From Alkalinema sp. FACHB-956 (GTDB lineage Bacteria > Cyanobacteriota > Cyanobacteriia > Leptolyngbyales > Leptolyngbyaceae): 64,000 bases of DNA. The position numbers and the translations under genes are program-made. Position 1 is the stretch's first letter. Each line of letters starts with the position of its first letter. The notes below the pieces were generated by a model, which was not told where the DNA came from, ran no database searches, and worked only from the letters and a program-made list of their open reading frames with translations. The DNA lies in the NCBI RefSeq assembly GCF_014697025.1, contig NZ_JACJRC010000001.1, positions 62,001 to 126,000 of the forward strand. Reading direction: 5' to 3'. Positions 18,062-27,507 of the stretch are shown here, piece by piece.

Positions 18062-18541
18062 ATGATTGCTAATTTGGATATATCTCTTTGGCCGCGATCG
18101 TTTTTCTCGATCACTGTCCTACTGGGGCTGATGGTTGCCCCGGGCCTGCTCCTGGGAATGGGGGAATCCGCCAAGGCTAGTAACTTAGCGGATCCGATTA
18201 TTTATGATTATTTCAAGACCAAGTACAGCGTTCACCTCATGGATACCCGTGGGGCCTGCGGCTACTATATGGATCCGGAAGATGTTTACGAACGCGGGAA
18301 TGAACGGGTCACCACAATTACAGTGACAGCAGGCCGATCGGGGGGCACGGGCTGTCAAGGAGTCCGAAAGTTCATGCCCTTGCAAGTGAATTGTAAACAA
18401 TTGACTGGGCAAGTTTGGGAACTTCAGGGGGCTGGCAGAACTGCACAGTGGGATCGTCAGTCCATTAGCCGTGAAGCTGTGGAAAAAGTCTGTGAGGTGG
18501 CGAATGTGAAGTCATTGCCATCGCCTCGATCAGGCCGATAA
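18062..18541 (+). CDS. Small secreted protein, unrecognised
   Basis: A 159-residue ORF with a clear signal peptide: a basic/hydrophobic start, the core ITVLLGLMVAPGLLLGMG, and a likely signal peptidase site after AKA near residue 41. The mature part has four cysteines (GACGYY, GTGCQG, VNCKQ, EKVCEV), which could form two disulfides, and a central region rich in Thr/Val (VTTITVTAG). No family recognised. Its last 12 bases overlap the 3' end of the convergent cyclase-domain gene. The signal peptide and cysteine pattern argue that it is real. Confidence 0.65.
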   Translation: MIANLDISLWPRSFFSITVLLGLMVAPGLLLGMGESAKASNLADPIIYDYFKTKYSVHLMDTRGACGYYMDPEDVYERGNERVTTITVTAGRSGGTGCQGVRKFMPLQVNCKQLTGQVWELQGAGRTAQWDRQSISREAVEKVCEVANVKSLPSPRSGR

Positions 18542-19225
18542 GCTCAATCCCTCGAACTGATACTGGTAGGCCACCATTTGGATGCCAGAAATGCCCAGAT
18601 GAAATTCAGCCCAGCGATGATCCGGGGTTTGGAGTTGTTGATAGGCTGCCTCGGTAATCATGAGTTCCCCCCCTTCGGCGGTATCTTCCCCTAATTTGGA
18701 GGCCAGGTTGACCTCGTCTCCAAAAAAGTCTTTGTGGACAGGATCCTCAATGACGAAAATGGATCCATAACCAATCCCGATCGCTACATTTAGCCCTTCT
18801 GCCTGCACTGCTTGTAAGGTGTTGAAGGCGGCAGTGATGGCTAAATCCACAGTCGGAAAGATGGCAAAAATATTGTCGGCTTCCGATTTGATAATGTCTC
18901 CCCCTTGGGTTTGCAACTGGGGAATGGCGATCGCATTCATATGCTGAATCATCGACAACGCGGGTAGAATTCCCTTCGTGTTCGCTGTCTTGGAAAAGCC
19001 TGACATATCCAGAATCATGATGGCCTGGGTTTGGCCAAAGGTCGCCCACAAAGTTTGTTCAACCACCGATCGCGTTTCTACGTTTGCAGTACGCCATTGA
19101 TGGATCAGGTGATAAAACGTGGCTTGCGTATTTTGCAGCGATGAATCATGGGCAGCCACTAGGGGTACCGTTTGGAAATCAATGGCAGGATTCATAGGAT
19201 TTTCAGGATAGAACGCTGGCAGCAT
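18530..19225 (-). CDS. Class III adenylate/guanylate cyclase domain protein
   Basis: A 231-residue protein consisting mainly of one class III cyclase catalytic domain (about 65-205). The metal-binding aspartates D73 (MILDMSGFS) and D117 (KSEADNIFAIF) are kept. K113 and D170, at the positions that select adenine, are present, as is N173 (GDEVNLASKL). The transition-state arginine four residues after that asparagine is replaced by lysine (K177). No sensor or receiver domain or membrane span is attached, and the first ~60 residues are helical. It may make cAMP at reduced rate or act as a nucleotide-binding regulator. Confidence 0.82.
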   Translation of the reverse strand: MLPAFYPENPMNPAIDFQTVPLVAAHDSSLQNTQATFYHLIHQWRTANVETRSVVEQTLWATFGQTQAIMILDMSGFSKTANTKGILPALSMIQHMNAIAIPQLQTQGGDIIKSEADNIFAIFPTVDLAITAAFNTLQAVQAEGLNVAIGIGYGSIFVIEDPVHKDFFGDEVNLASKLGEDTAEGGELMITEAAYQQLQTPDHRWAEFHLGISGIQMVAYQYQFEGLSLSA

Positions 19226-19366
19226 AGGTGATTGGCCAACCAGATGATCACCAATCTATATAGAACACTCAGCAGAAAAATTCCTCCAGCTTGGGTCAAA
19301 GATTTTACTTATTGGGTAAAAATTTATTGGGTAAAAATTTCCCTTAGAGTACCCAAGCCTGGTTGA

Positions 19367-20644
19367 TTACAACCCATTCCCTGCGATCGGCAGAAAGATC
19401 CGGAGTCCATAGAACGTTCCCGCGCCTAAGGCCAGTGCAATCGGAATCGTTGCGACCCAACTGAGCCCGATCGACCGTAGGGTGGTTAATTGAATCGATC
19501 GCCAATTTTGCACCCAGCCAATCCCCACCACAGCCCCGACTAACGCATGGGACGTAGACACCGGCAAGCCCAGCCGGGAGGCGAACAAAATCGTCATCGC
19601 TGTTGCTAGTTCTGCACAGAAGCCCCCACTGGGCTGTAGGGGAATGATGCCTTCACCGATCGTAGAAATGACCTTTTTGCCCCAGACTGCCAGCCCCGCC
19701 ACAATTCCTAAGCCACCCCAAGCCAGTACCCACAACGGAATATCTAAATCTGCGAGAGGGACTTGGTGGGTTTGGTGAATGGTCAAAATGGCTGCAAAGG
19801 GTGCGATCGCATTGCCGACATCGTTGGAACCGTGGGCAAAGGCGACGCAACAGGCACTCAGTAATTGAAATCGGGCAAAAACGGTTTCTAACTGGAACTG
19901 ACGGAATCCGAAGTTGGCGGTGGGACTGATTTCTCCCCCTACGGATCTGATTCCGCCCAATAAAGATAAAGTGAGGACGATCGCGGCTAGACTCCCAATT
20001 CCTAGGGCGATCGTGTGAGTCGGTAAAGGGATCCAACGCAGACTCGGTGTAGCAACGATGGGGGGCAATACCAGTACCCCAAAGGTTCCCGTCAACAGAA
20101 CCGAGAGCCAGGGGATCCATTCCTGAAGAGACTGGTCAGGACTAGAACGGTCGAAAATTCCCAAATGCAGCAGGCGGTAGAGTAGAGCTGCGATGCATCC
20201 ACTGATCAGCGGTGTCGCTATCCAACTCAGGGAAATCGTTCCGATCGAGGCCCAGTTGACCGCTGGAAAGCCCCAAGCCATCCAGCCCATCCCTGCGATC
20301 GCCCCTACGGTGGCATGGGATGAGGAGACGGGTAATCCTAAAAAAGTGGCTAGGTTGAGCCACAAGCTAGCGCTAATGAGGACAGCCACCATCCCCCAGA
20401 GCAATAAATCCGGGCGATCGAGAAATAGGTTGGGATTGACAACCCCAGTCGCTAGCTTTTTAGAAACCCCTTGACCAAACAGGACTGCCCCAACAAATTC
20501 CAAAATTCCCGCGATGATGAGCGCCTGCCGTAGGGTAATTGCTTTAGATCCCACGGAAGTGCCCATGGAATTGGCAACATCATTGGCTCCTAAGTTCCAT
20601 GCGAGATAAAACGCTAAAACACTACTGAAAATTAGGATCCACAC
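19367..20644 (-). CDS. PiT-family inorganic phosphate transporter
   Basis: A 425-residue membrane protein with the duplicated PiT signature: GANDVANSMGTSVGSKA near residue 19 and GSNDVGNAIAPFAAI near 270. Each is followed by a paired LPVSSSHATVGA / LPVSTSHALVGAVVG segment. About 10-11 spans are expected. The family moves phosphate (often as a metal-phosphate complex) with cations, at low affinity. There is no PhoU-like gene next to it. It is transcribed leftwards, downstream of ndhS and the HAS-barrel-like gene with a 140-base spacer containing a tandem repeat, so it probably has its own promoter. Confidence 0.93.
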   Translation of the reverse strand: MWILIFSSVLAFYLAWNLGANDVANSMGTSVGSKAITLRQALIIAGILEFVGAVLFGQGVSKKLATGVVNPNLFLDRPDLLLWGMVAVLISASLWLNLATFLGLPVSSSHATVGAIAGMGWMAWGFPAVNWASIGTISLSWIATPLISGCIAALLYRLLHLGIFDRSSPDQSLQEWIPWLSVLLTGTFGVLVLPPIVATPSLRWIPLPTHTIALGIGSLAAIVLTLSLLGGIRSVGGEISPTANFGFRQFQLETVFARFQLLSACCVAFAHGSNDVGNAIAPFAAILTIHQTHQVPLADLDIPLWVLAWGGLGIVAGLAVWGKKVISTIGEGIIPLQPSGGFCAELATAMTILFASRLGLPVSTSHALVGAVVGIGWVQNWRSIQLTTLRSIGLSWVATIPIALALGAGTFYGLRIFLPIAGNGL

Positions 20645-20722
20645 AGTAAACAGGGGGTTAGGACAGGAAATCAGGCTCCATCTGCTGAGGGGCTAGAAGC
20701 TGAGAGGAGAGAAGCGATAGGC

Positions 20723-20761
20723 GTATTAGCCAGTTGTATTAGCCAGTTGTATTAGCCAGTT
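20723..20761. repeat. Three 13-bp tandem repeats
   Basis: GTATTAGCCAGTT occurs three times in direct succession between the HAS-barrel-like gene and the PiT transporter gene, in the likely promoter region of the latter. Confidence 0.9.
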
Positions 20762-20784
20762 GGTTGAGTCCTTCGCTAATTAAC

Positions 20785-21432
20785 TTAGTCAACGTAAATT
20801 TGACTTAGGATGACCCGGAGGCGATCGTAGTCATCCTTGAGCAAGATACTGAGGGTTCGTCCTGCCTGCACTAACCAGGCGCGATCGGCTTTGCGCAATT
20901 GATAAATTTCTCTCAAGGTTGAGGCAACGAGGGAATCCACCGGAGCCCCCGCTAGCTGCAACAGTGTCCGCAAAAAGTCTAACTGCTCTGTAAAGGCAAT
21001 GACTTCCTCCACCGTACAACTGTGCACAGCTTGGTGAATTTGGGGGGGACGGGGTGGCAAGTGATGGTAAATGGCCGAGCCTTTACGAGCGGGCTGGAAC
21101 CCCGCGATCGCGGCCCGAAATTCTGTTTTCAGCATGGCAAAGATTTGCGGCTGCTGTTCCCGGAGTTCCGCCAGTGATAATCCCAAGGCCCGGGCCCGGT
21201 GCACGGAGTCGATCGGGCTCGTCGTCGCATGGTAAACCACGGCGTAAATCGTATTCCCCGACTCTTCGTCCCTGGACTTGACCCAACTGCCAAAGGGAGG
21301 CATGGCTGGAAACCCAAGTTCATCGGGTTCCAAACACTGGGCTAGAAATTCGGTCGTGGCAGTCTCGATCACCTCCGCAAAATGGTGGGGCGATCGAGGA
21401 CTGGCATCAAACTGAGGGAGGGGCAGCCGCAT
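20785..21432 (-). CDS. HAS-barrel-like conserved cyanobacterial protein
   Basis: A 215-residue soluble protein. The N-terminal part (about 10-110) contains a beta-rich stretch, FGSWVKSRDEESGNTIYAVV, with the small-barrel look of the HAS (HerA-ATP synthase) domain, followed by a helical half (HSCTVEEVIAFTEQLDFLRTLL, REIYQLRKADRAWLVQAGR). Similar stand-alone proteins occur across cyanobacteria without an assigned role. It begins 37 bases after the ndhS stop on the same strand, so the two are probably co-transcribed. The domain call is moderate; the function is unknown. Confidence 0.65.
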   Translation of the reverse strand: MRLPLPQFDASPRSPHHFAEVIETATTEFLAQCLEPDELGFPAMPPFGSWVKSRDEESGNTIYAVVYHATTSPIDSVHRARALGLSLAELREQQPQIFAMLKTEFRAAIAGFQPARKGSAIYHHLPPRPPQIHQAVHSCTVEEVIAFTEQLDFLRTLLQLAGAPVDSLVASTLREIYQLRKADRAWLVQAGRTLSILLKDDYDRLRVILSQIYVD

Positions 21433-21469
21433 TTAACCTAACTTCCCGATTGAAACTTGCCGATTGAAC

Positions 21470-21664
21470 CTACTTGCCTTTTTTCTTGCCGCCCATTTCT
21501 ACCGGTTCTAGTTCGGATAAGCGGAAGGTAATGATTTTGTCCCAGTTCCCCCCTTCAAATAGCACGGCTACTTTGCCGTCGGTGACACGCTGCACAAGAC
21601 CTTGAAACCCATAGTAGGTATCATCCATATTGGTTACACGAACCACAGAACCCGGAAAAATCAT
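21470..21664 (-). CDS. ndhS: NAD(P)H dehydrogenase-like complex subunit S
   Basis: A 64-residue protein matching Ndh[11 protein letters not shown], a central [23 protein letters not shown] and [14 protein letters not shown], then a Lys/Gly-rich tail. NdhS is the SH3-like (CRR31-type) peripheral subunit that sits near the ferredoxin-binding site of the thylakoid NDH-1 complex used in cyclic electron flow and respiration. Length agrees with the cyanobacterial form, which lacks the plant transit extension. Other ndh genes are not in the window, as is usual for this scattered subunit. Confidence 0.85.
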   Translation of the reverse strand: MIFPGSVVRVTNMDDTYYGFQGLVQRVTDGKVAVLFEGGNWDKIITFRLSELEPVEMGGKKKGK

Positions 21665-21741
21665 AGGGCTGATTCATCAGTACTTCAGACTTCAGTTTAC
21701 CGGGAATCCTGGCTTTTCGCGTGTCTTGTCCCTAAAACAAA

Positions 21742-21768
21742 CGAGGAAATTCCAGTGAAATTTCCTCG
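21742..21768 (-). terminator. Rho-independent terminator downstream of rodA
   Basis: A perfect 10-base stem (CGAGGAAATT with AATTTCCTCG) around a 7-base loop. On the minus strand it is followed by TTTGTTTT. It lies 51 bases beyond the rodA stop and ends the mrp-rodA unit. Confidence 0.82.
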
Positions 21769-21818
21769 GCGATCGATAGACGAATCCTGAAGCCTTCCTG
21801 CCAAATTGCGCGTCCGGG

Positions 21819-23126
21819 TTAGAATCGCGTGCGTTGCCGATGATTAGCTACCGAAGAGACAACTCCTACAGCCAGGAAATTCATCAATAGAGCCGCGTTG
21901 CCATAACTTAAGAAAGGCAAGGGAATGCCCGTTACCGGCGATAGGTTAATTGTCATGCCAATGTTGACAAACGTTTGGAAGACCCACATGGAAAAGATGC
22001 CAACTGCAATCAGTGAACCAAAGTCATCCTTAGCATTTTGGGCAATGATCAACAAGCGGTAGCAAATCAGCAAAAAGGTCGCCAGGACTGCAATACAGCC
22101 AATAAAGCCCAGCTCTTCCCCGATCGCGGTAAAAATAAAGTCCGTATGTTGCTCTGGAATAAAGTTCAACTGAGTTTGCGTGCCTTTATACAAGCCTCGA
22201 CCCCAGAGTTCGCCCGCCCCGATCGCAATTCTGGATTGGATCAGGTGATATCCACTGCCCAGGGGATCGGCTTCGGGATGCATAAACGCTGTCAAGCGAT
22301 CCTTTTGATAGTCTCGTAGCACATTCTCCCAGAGGAAACGAAACAAGCCCCCAGAAATGAGATTGGCGACGATCGCCGTGAGGGTGCCCCAGCGTTTCCA
22401 AGGCAGACTGCGAAAGGCAATCACGCCCATGACGAAAACCCAAATCAACCAAATTCCGATGCCAAACGGTTCTAAGGCAGGCTGGATATTTTTCAAGACA
22501 TTGGGAGCGGAACCCAAGATAATCGCAGAAAAGGCTGGAGACAACATCAAAATCAACCAGCCTGGATTGGCATTGCCCCAGTAGAGCATCCCTAGCGTAA
22601 TCGAGCCAAACACGAGGGAGGTGCCTAAGTTGGGCTCCAAAAAAATCAACAACCACGGCACCGCCACCACCCCCAACACCCGGAGCATGGCAGGCAAGGT
22701 GGATGCAGGCTGCTCATGTAGCAGGGATGCAATGGTAATAATGACCCCGAGCTTGGCAAACTCAGAGGGTTGCAGGTAGAAGGGGCCGATGGGAATCCAG
22801 CGTTGGGCTCCGAGCCCTTCAGTTCCGAAAAACATCACCGCCAGCAGACCCAACACCGTGATTCCGTAGACCAACCAGCGCCATTGGAGCAAGACTTCAT
22901 AGCGAGTCCGTGCAATTAGAAGGGCCAGAAAGATACCCACGCCACCGGTGATCCAATGGCGACTCCAGTCTGTGATAGCTTGCTTATGTTCCACACTGTA
23001 GATCATGATGCCACCTAGCACCATGAGTCCTACGGTGCCTGCAAACAGCCACCAATCCATGCCTTCCCATGGCTGGATCCACGATCGCCAACGAATCTTG
23101 AACAGACTTTTTTGAAACATGGGCAA
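21819..23126 (-). CDS. rodA: Rod-shape peptidoglycan polymerase RodA
   Basis: A 435-residue SEDS-family glycosyltransferase with about ten membrane spans. It shows the SEDS features: FYLQPSEFAKLGVI (~140), a large extracytoplasmic loop with WENVLRDYQKDRLTAFMHPEADPLGSG (spanning ~265-292), GRGLYKGTQTQLNFIPEQHTDFIF (~305-328) and the C-terminal PVTGIPLPFLSYGNAAL. RodA polymerises lipid II glycan during elongation with a class B PBP partner. The longer central region and the Trp-rich N-terminus (IRWRSWIQPWEGMDWW) are common in cyanobacterial members. It follows mrp by 18 bases, so the two are likely co-transcribed although functionally unrelated. Confidence 0.93.
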   Translation of the reverse strand: MPMFQKSLFKIRWRSWIQPWEGMDWWLFAGTVGLMVLGGIMIYSVEHKQAITDWSRHWITGGVGIFLALLIARTRYEVLLQWRWLVYGITVLGLLAVMFFGTEGLGAQRWIPIGPFYLQPSEFAKLGVIITIASLLHEQPASTLPAMLRVLGVVAVPWLLIFLEPNLGTSLVFGSITLGMLYWGNANPGWLILMLSPAFSAIILGSAPNVLKNIQPALEPFGIGIWLIWVFVMGVIAFRSLPWKRWGTLTAIVANLISGGLFRFLWENVLRDYQKDRLTAFMHPEADPLGSGYHLIQSRIAIGAGELWGRGLYKGTQTQLNFIPEQHTDFIFTAIGEELGFIGCIAVLATFLLICYRLLIIAQNAKDDFGSLIAVGIFSMWVFQTFVNIGMTINLSPVTGIPLPFLSYGNAALLMNFLAVGVVSSVANHRQRTRF

Positions 23127-23144
23127 TCTGGCTCCTTCGAGTCT

Positions 23145-24215
23145 CTAGACAAGTGCAGCAACGGAAACCTTGGCTGCAACGGTTTGGGCAATTTCCTGGA
23201 GGGCTTTGGCGGAGGCTGAGCTGGGTTCAGCCAAGACGATCGGCAATCCACGATCGCCCCCTTCCCGCAAAGGAATCTCGATCGGCACACATCCTAATAA
23301 CGGCACCTCCAATTCCTTCGCCGCTTTTTTCCCGCCATCCGAACCAAAAATGTCATATTGGCGATCGGGTAAATCAGGTGGCACAAAATAACTCATGTTT
23401 TCAACCAGCCCCAGCACCGGAACGCCCAATTGCTGGAACATCTTGAGTCCACGACGGGCATCAATTAAAGACACCGTTTGGGGTGTGGTCACAATCACAA
23501 CGCCCGCCATGGGAACTCGTTGTGCCATCGTCAGCTGCGCATCCCCCGTGCCCGGCGGCATATCTACGATGAGATAATCTAGCTCTCCCCATTCCACCTG
23601 GTAGAGAAAATTCCGTACCATACTGTCAATCATGGGCCCCCGCCAAATGACAGGCTGATCGGGATCAATCAAAAATCCCATGGAGACTAATTTGACCCCA
23701 TGGTTAAAGGCTGGCTCAATGACTTCACCGGCTTCCCCTTGGCGCACCATGACCTTGGCGTCGGCCAACCCCAGCATGGTGGGAGCATTGGGGCCATAGA
23801 TATCAGCATCAATCAGACCGACCTTAGACCCAGCTTGGGCCAGGGCAACGGCTAAATTCACCGCAACGGTACTCTTGCCCACTCCCCCTTTGCCACTGGA
23901 AACCGCAATGATATTTTTGACTCCAGGAACGTCCGATCGGCCCGGAGCGCTCTTTTGCTTAGGTGTTTCTGCGGTGACTTCCACCTCCACGGTTTCCACG
24001 CCCGGTAGCGTCCGCACCGCTTTTTCGCAGTCCTCCACAATAAATTGACGTAGGGGACAGGAGGGTGTGGTCAAAACGAGGGTGAAGCGAACTTGACCTC
24101 CCGTCACCTGAACATTGCGGATCATGTTCAGTTCCACCAAGCTTTTGCGCAGCTCTGGATCTTGAACGGGTTTAAGGACTTCTAAAACGGACTCTACACT
24201 CAGGATCATAACCAA
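23145..24215 (-). CDS. mrp: Mrp/ApbC-type P-loop ATPase, Fe-S cluster carrier
   Basis: A 356-residue protein with an N-terminal MIP18-like (DUF59) domain (~5-80, VLKPVQDPELRKSLVELNM) and a deviant Walker A SGKGGVGKST (107-116). Then come DADIYGPNAPTMLG (~138-151), PPGTGDAQLT (~222) and VTTPQTVSLIDARRG (~243). The family transfers [4Fe-4S] clusters to apoproteins. The expected CxxC pair after ENMSYF is absent (it reads VPPDLPD), which I believe is common in cyanobacteria and implies a different cluster ligand arrangement. The start at 24215 is used; an ATG two codons in is equally possible. It leads a two-gene unit with rodA. Confidence 0.92.
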   Translation of the reverse strand: MVMILSVESVLEVLKPVQDPELRKSLVELNMIRNVQVTGGQVRFTLVLTTPSCPLRQFIVEDCEKAVRTLPGVETVEVEVTAETPKQKSAPGRSDVPGVKNIIAVSSGKGGVGKSTVAVNLAVALAQAGSKVGLIDADIYGPNAPTMLGLADAKVMVRQGEAGEVIEPAFNHGVKLVSMGFLIDPDQPVIWRGPMIDSMVRNFLYQVEWGELDYLIVDMPPGTGDAQLTMAQRVPMAGVVIVTTPQTVSLIDARRGLKMFQQLGVPVLGLVENMSYFVPPDLPDRQYDIFGSDGGKKAAKELEVPLLGCVPIEIPLREGGDRGLPIVLAEPSSASAKALQEIAQTVAAKVSVAALV

Positions 24216-24699
24216 AAATTTAGGTGGGTCGATCGCCCAGCACGAGCGTTACTAAATGTTAAAAATCTGTCTTTCAATCTTACCTGTTGACGAGACCTGC
24301 AAGGTTCTCTTCCCCAATGCAAAGACCCAATGCAAAGGTTAGTTAACCCGGATTCAAACAATTTAACAAAAGCTCAAATCTTTATGGGGTAAGGATTTTA
24401 GGGGCTTTGCTTTAAGGATCCCATTGGTGTGGTCAACGATACACGGTAGTCTATTTTGAGATCGTTACAGACGATCGACCGCTGTCATGAGTGCTCATGC
24501 TAGAACCCTTGCAGCTCGTTGCATAGAATCTCGTTGCACAACTCGTTGCACAGAATAGAGTCATTTAGTCTCGATTCAACCTCATCTTCGTGAAGTGTAG
24601 TTCCTGCGTGAAATGTGACTCATGAAATGGGGTTGCCGGGGAGACATTACTACTCTGTTCCCAGCATAAAAACTATCTATTATCCTGTCGAAGACTCCT
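24216..24699. other. Divergent spacer between mrp and hemF
   Basis: No gene supported. It must hold promoters for both divergent genes. Three variants of CTCGTTGCA occur at about 24512-24560. A TTAACAAAAG-type AT-rich stretch lies near 24360. Immediately before hemF the sequence is AT-rich (AAAAACTATCTATTATCC, 24667-24684). Confidence 0.45.
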
Positions 24700-25752
24700 A
24701 TGACTGCATTCTCTACCCCTCCCAAACCACAAGTTGATAACATGCCACCTTCGGATTCCCGCGAGCGGGTTAGCCAGTGGATGAAGTCTCTGCAAGAGAA
24801 TATTTGCAAGGGATTGGAAGAGGCAGATGGATTAGGTCAGTTCCAGCAGGATAGCTGGGAACGGGCAGAAGGCGGTGGCGGTCGATCGCGGGTGATTCGC
24901 GAAGGCAACGTCTTTGAGCAAGGCGGCGTCAACTTTTCTGAGGTTTGGGGTAAGGACTTGCCGCCCTCCATTTTGGTGCAGCGGCCTGAGGCTCGGGGGC
25001 ATGAGTTCTACGCCACAGGGACTTCCATGGTGCTCCATCCCAGGAACCCCTATATCCCCACGGTTCACCTCAACTATCGTTACTTTGAAGCCGGCCCCGT
25101 TTGGTGGTTTGGTGGTGGGATCGACCTCACTCCCTACTATCCCTTTGAAGAGGATGTCGTGCATTTTCACCAAACGTTGAAAAATGCCTGCGATCAGCAT
25201 CATCCGGAGTATTACAACACCTTTAAACTCTGGTGTGACGAGTATTTCTACCTGAAGCACCGGCAAGAGACCCGAGGGGTGGGTGGAATTTTCTTTGACT
25301 ACCAGGATCCAACGGGTGTGCTCTATCCCATCTCCTATCCGGGTTCCCAGATGGATACCCCAGCAGCTCAGTACAGCAATCAAGTTGGGGCGGTGGAAGG
25401 TCGGACTTGGGAGACGCTATTCTCGTTTGTCCAAGCTTGCGGACAGGCTTTCTTGCCAGCTTATTTGCCCATTGTCGAACGGCGACGCAACACGGAATAC
25501 GGCGATCGGGAACGGCAGTTCCAACTGTATCGTCGAGGTCGCTACGTAGAATTCAACTTGGTTTACGATCGTGGAACGATCTTTGGCTTGCAAACCAATG
25601 GCCGGACGGAATCGATTTTGATGTCCTTACCCCCTCTCGTTCGTTGGGAATATAGCTACAACCCAGAACCCGGCACCCCAGAAGCTCGGCTGTATGAAAC
25701 GTTCTTGAAGCCTCAGGACTGGATCAATTGGCCCCTGTCTAAATCCGTTTAG
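24700..25752 (+). CDS. hemF: Oxygen-dependent coproporphyrinogen III oxidase
   Basis: A 350-residue HemF, which oxidatively decarboxylates coproporphyrinogen III to protoporphyrinogen IX using O2, in the shared heme/chlorophyll pathway. Conserved blocks include [21 protein letters not shown] (starting ~58), [13 protein letters not shown] (~135), [10 protein letters not shown] (~193), [20 protein letters not shown] (~270-290) and the C-terminal [15 protein letters not shown]. Full family length. An N-terminal Pro-rich extension of ~20 residues precedes the first helix; ATGs at 24700 and 24742 are both possible, and I keep the first. A hairpin GGATCACA/TGTGATCC lies about 25-50 bases after the stop. 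Confidence 0.95.
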   Translation: MTAFSTPPKPQVDNMPPSDSRERVSQWMKSLQENICKGLEEADGLGQFQQDSWERAEGGGGRSRVIREGNVFEQGGVNFSEVWGKDLPPSILVQRPEARGHEFYATGTSMVLHPRNPYIPTVHLNYRYFEAGPVWWFGGGIDLTPYYPFEEDVVHFHQTLKNACDQHHPEYYNTFKLWCDEYFYLKHRQETRGVGGIFFDYQDPTGVLYPISYPGSQMDTPAAQYSNQVGAVEGRTWETLFSFVQACGQAFLPAYLPIVERRRNTEYGDRERQFQLYRRGRYVEFNLVYDRGTIFGLQTNGRTESILMSLPPLVRWEYSYNPEPGTPEARLYETFLKPQDWINWPLSKSV

Positions 25753-26183
25753 CTGCTAGGGATTGGAAGCCATAGGATCACAGAGCGATGTTGTGTGATC
25801 CCGCTCATAGTTGCTTCTTGGGTTCACCTAAAGCTACACTCAGTCATCGCTTAATGAGACAGCTTGGGCTCTCCTCAGGCTGTTTCAATCTTCTAAAGAG
25901 TGACCGATCAAACTACCCACTGAATTAGCTTGCTGACTCAATCATTTGGCTAGAGTGTAGCTTTTAAGTCTAGCTTGTAGCTGAAGCTCTGCTAGCTGAA
26001 ATAAGGGCTGTAAAATTCAGTAATGCTCACTGTCAGGGCAGTTGAGATTGTTGAGCTACCTAGCTGATAGAAGAATCTAGGTTTTCTGTTTAGGTGTAGC
26101 ATTTTTTGGGCATAACTGAGTTATACCAGTGTCATCAATCTCAGGGGAAAGCAGTGATTGACGTAGATCAGAGGTCAATACAC
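25753..26183. other. Spacer between hemF and the STAS gene
   Basis: No gene supported. Contains an 8-base-stem hairpin at 25775-25801 (GGATCACA...TGTGATCC) without a T-run, a second inverted repeat GAGACAGC...GCTGTTTC (about 25856-25888), and several TAGCT-rich repeats around 25960-26000 that can pair with each other. A weak transcription end for hemF and a promoter for the STAS gene are likely. Confidence 0.4.
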
Positions 26184-26540
26184 ATGGAGCAAAGAGTTCA
26201 TACAACCCGTGACGGGAATAGCGTGATTGTCCTGACACCGGTCGGTCGCCTGGACATTACGACTGCATGGCAATTTCGTTTAACGCTGCAAGAATGTATT
26301 TCTAAGCAGAGTCATCACGTTGTTGTCAATCTCGGACAAGTCAATTTTATTGATAGCTCCGGCCTAACGTCCTTGGTCGCAGGGATGCGGGATGCAGACA
26401 AGGTTCGGGGTAGTTTCAGAATTTGTAATGTCCATCCGGAAGCCCGATTGGTTTTCGAAGTGACCATGATGGACTCAGTGTTTGAAATTTTCGAGACTGA
26501 AGAAGAAGCTCTAGAGGGCGTCCCGAGGGGGGTTGCTTAA
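26184..26540 (+). CDS. STAS-domain anti-sigma factor antagonist-like protein
   Basis: A 118-residue single STAS domain. The phosphorylation motif is IDSSGLTSLVAG with the candidate phosphoserine at S58, preceded by the typical VIVLTPVGRLDITTAWQFR strand/helix. Such proteins bind and release switch kinases or anti-sigma factors according to phosphorylation. I chose the ATG at 26184 because it follows a GAGGT ribosome-binding site eight bases away and matches family length; the frame stays open 26 codons upstream without similarity. No kinase or phosphatase partner is adjacent. Its target here is unknown. Confidence 0.88.
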   Translation: MEQRVHTTRDGNSVIVLTPVGRLDITTAWQFRLTLQECISKQSHHVVVNLGQVNFIDSSGLTSLVAGMRDADKVRGSFRICNVHPEARLVFEVTMMDSVFEIFETEEEALEGVPRGVA

Positions 26541-26655
26541 CCAATCAACTCAACGATCGTGGCGCTTGGGACGACAAGTTCGGGTAATGGGTTTTAGCCA
26601 TCAAAGTGCCTGAATCCTCAAGGGTTTGGGGTTAACTGATGACCTGTTCAAATCT

Positions 26656-27312
26656 TCAAGCGCGTTTTTGAAACTGGTAAGGGCCCATAAGTGCGCCCCA
26701 AATTGGTTCTCCAGTCTCTGGAGAAATTCCTTTGTCATAACTGTAAAACCAAGATTCACTGACCCAGAACCCTAGGGCAACTTGGCCTATTTTTCGTTCT
26801 CCTCTCTCTGGGTAGGAAAATTGACAACAGGAGCCTTCTGGGGCGATCGCAGCATAGCCCAGTTGATCTACCCCAACGGCATTTGTCCTCCGTTGGGGGG
26901 TCACCTCTAAGAGGCATCCCGGTAATTGCTCAATATCGGCTTCGGTTATGCTTTGCAGTTTGGCTGGATCCTGGCCTGCTTCTTTGAATTGACTGGGATC
27001 TTTGAATCCATAGTATTGCACTTGAAGGGGATAATACTGTTCGGGACTGGGCTCGCCATGGGTGCCATTAGGCGCTTCACAGGCGGATACCTGGATTCGG
27101 AGAAGACGTTGGCGATAGGGAGAGTCAAGCTGAAGGGCGTTGGCCTGTTCCGCAAAGATAGTCATGCTGTCTTCGCTAAAGAGGGGGGTGAGACGGTGCC
27201 AGAGACGAAGATTGACGTACCAGATGGGTTCGTCGATCGCTTGGCTGCGGTTGTCAAACTCACCCAGGAGATATTGGGCTAGTTTCTGTAACTCAGGTAG
27301 GAGACTCGCCAT
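26656..27312 (-). CDS. CpcT/CpeT-family chromophore lyase
   Basis: A 218-residue protein of the CpcT/CpeT family (T-type phycobilin lyases), which attach bilins to a cysteine of phycobiliprotein beta subunits (for example Cys-153 of CpcB) or act as chaperones. Features seen: start MASLLPELQKLAQYLLGEFDNR, then PIWYVNLRLWHRLTPLF, RIQVSACEAPNG, LPGCLLEVTP and a C-terminal WFYSYDKGISPETGEPIWGALMGPYQF (written here as a pattern spanning ~191-214). The Trp/Tyr-rich beta-barrel style agrees with the family. No phycobilisome structural genes are adjacent. Confidence 0.88.
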   Translation of the reverse strand: MASLLPELQKLAQYLLGEFDNRSQAIDEPIWYVNLRLWHRLTPLFSEDSMTIFAEQANALQLDSPYRQRLLRIQVSACEAPNGTHGEPSPEQYYPLQVQYYGFKDPSQFKEAGQDPAKLQSITEADIEQLPGCLLEVTPQRRTNAVGVDQLGYAAIAPEGSCCQFSYPERGERKIGQVALGFWVSESWFYSYDKGISPETGEPIWGALMGPYQFQKRA

Positions 27313-27507
27313 AAACTCGTTAGAGTAGTCAACGTTGGAACAAGAGCACCGATCGCTATTTTAAGGACATCCTGCTTCACTGCATAGACTTGAACTGATA
27401 GGGATGGATGCCTTAGCACTCATCTGAGGTATTCCAAATGGTTTGCCTGAAGGCGTGTGGCGGTTTGAGCCTTGTTATAGCTCAATGAAGATTGTGAATA
27501 TTTAACG

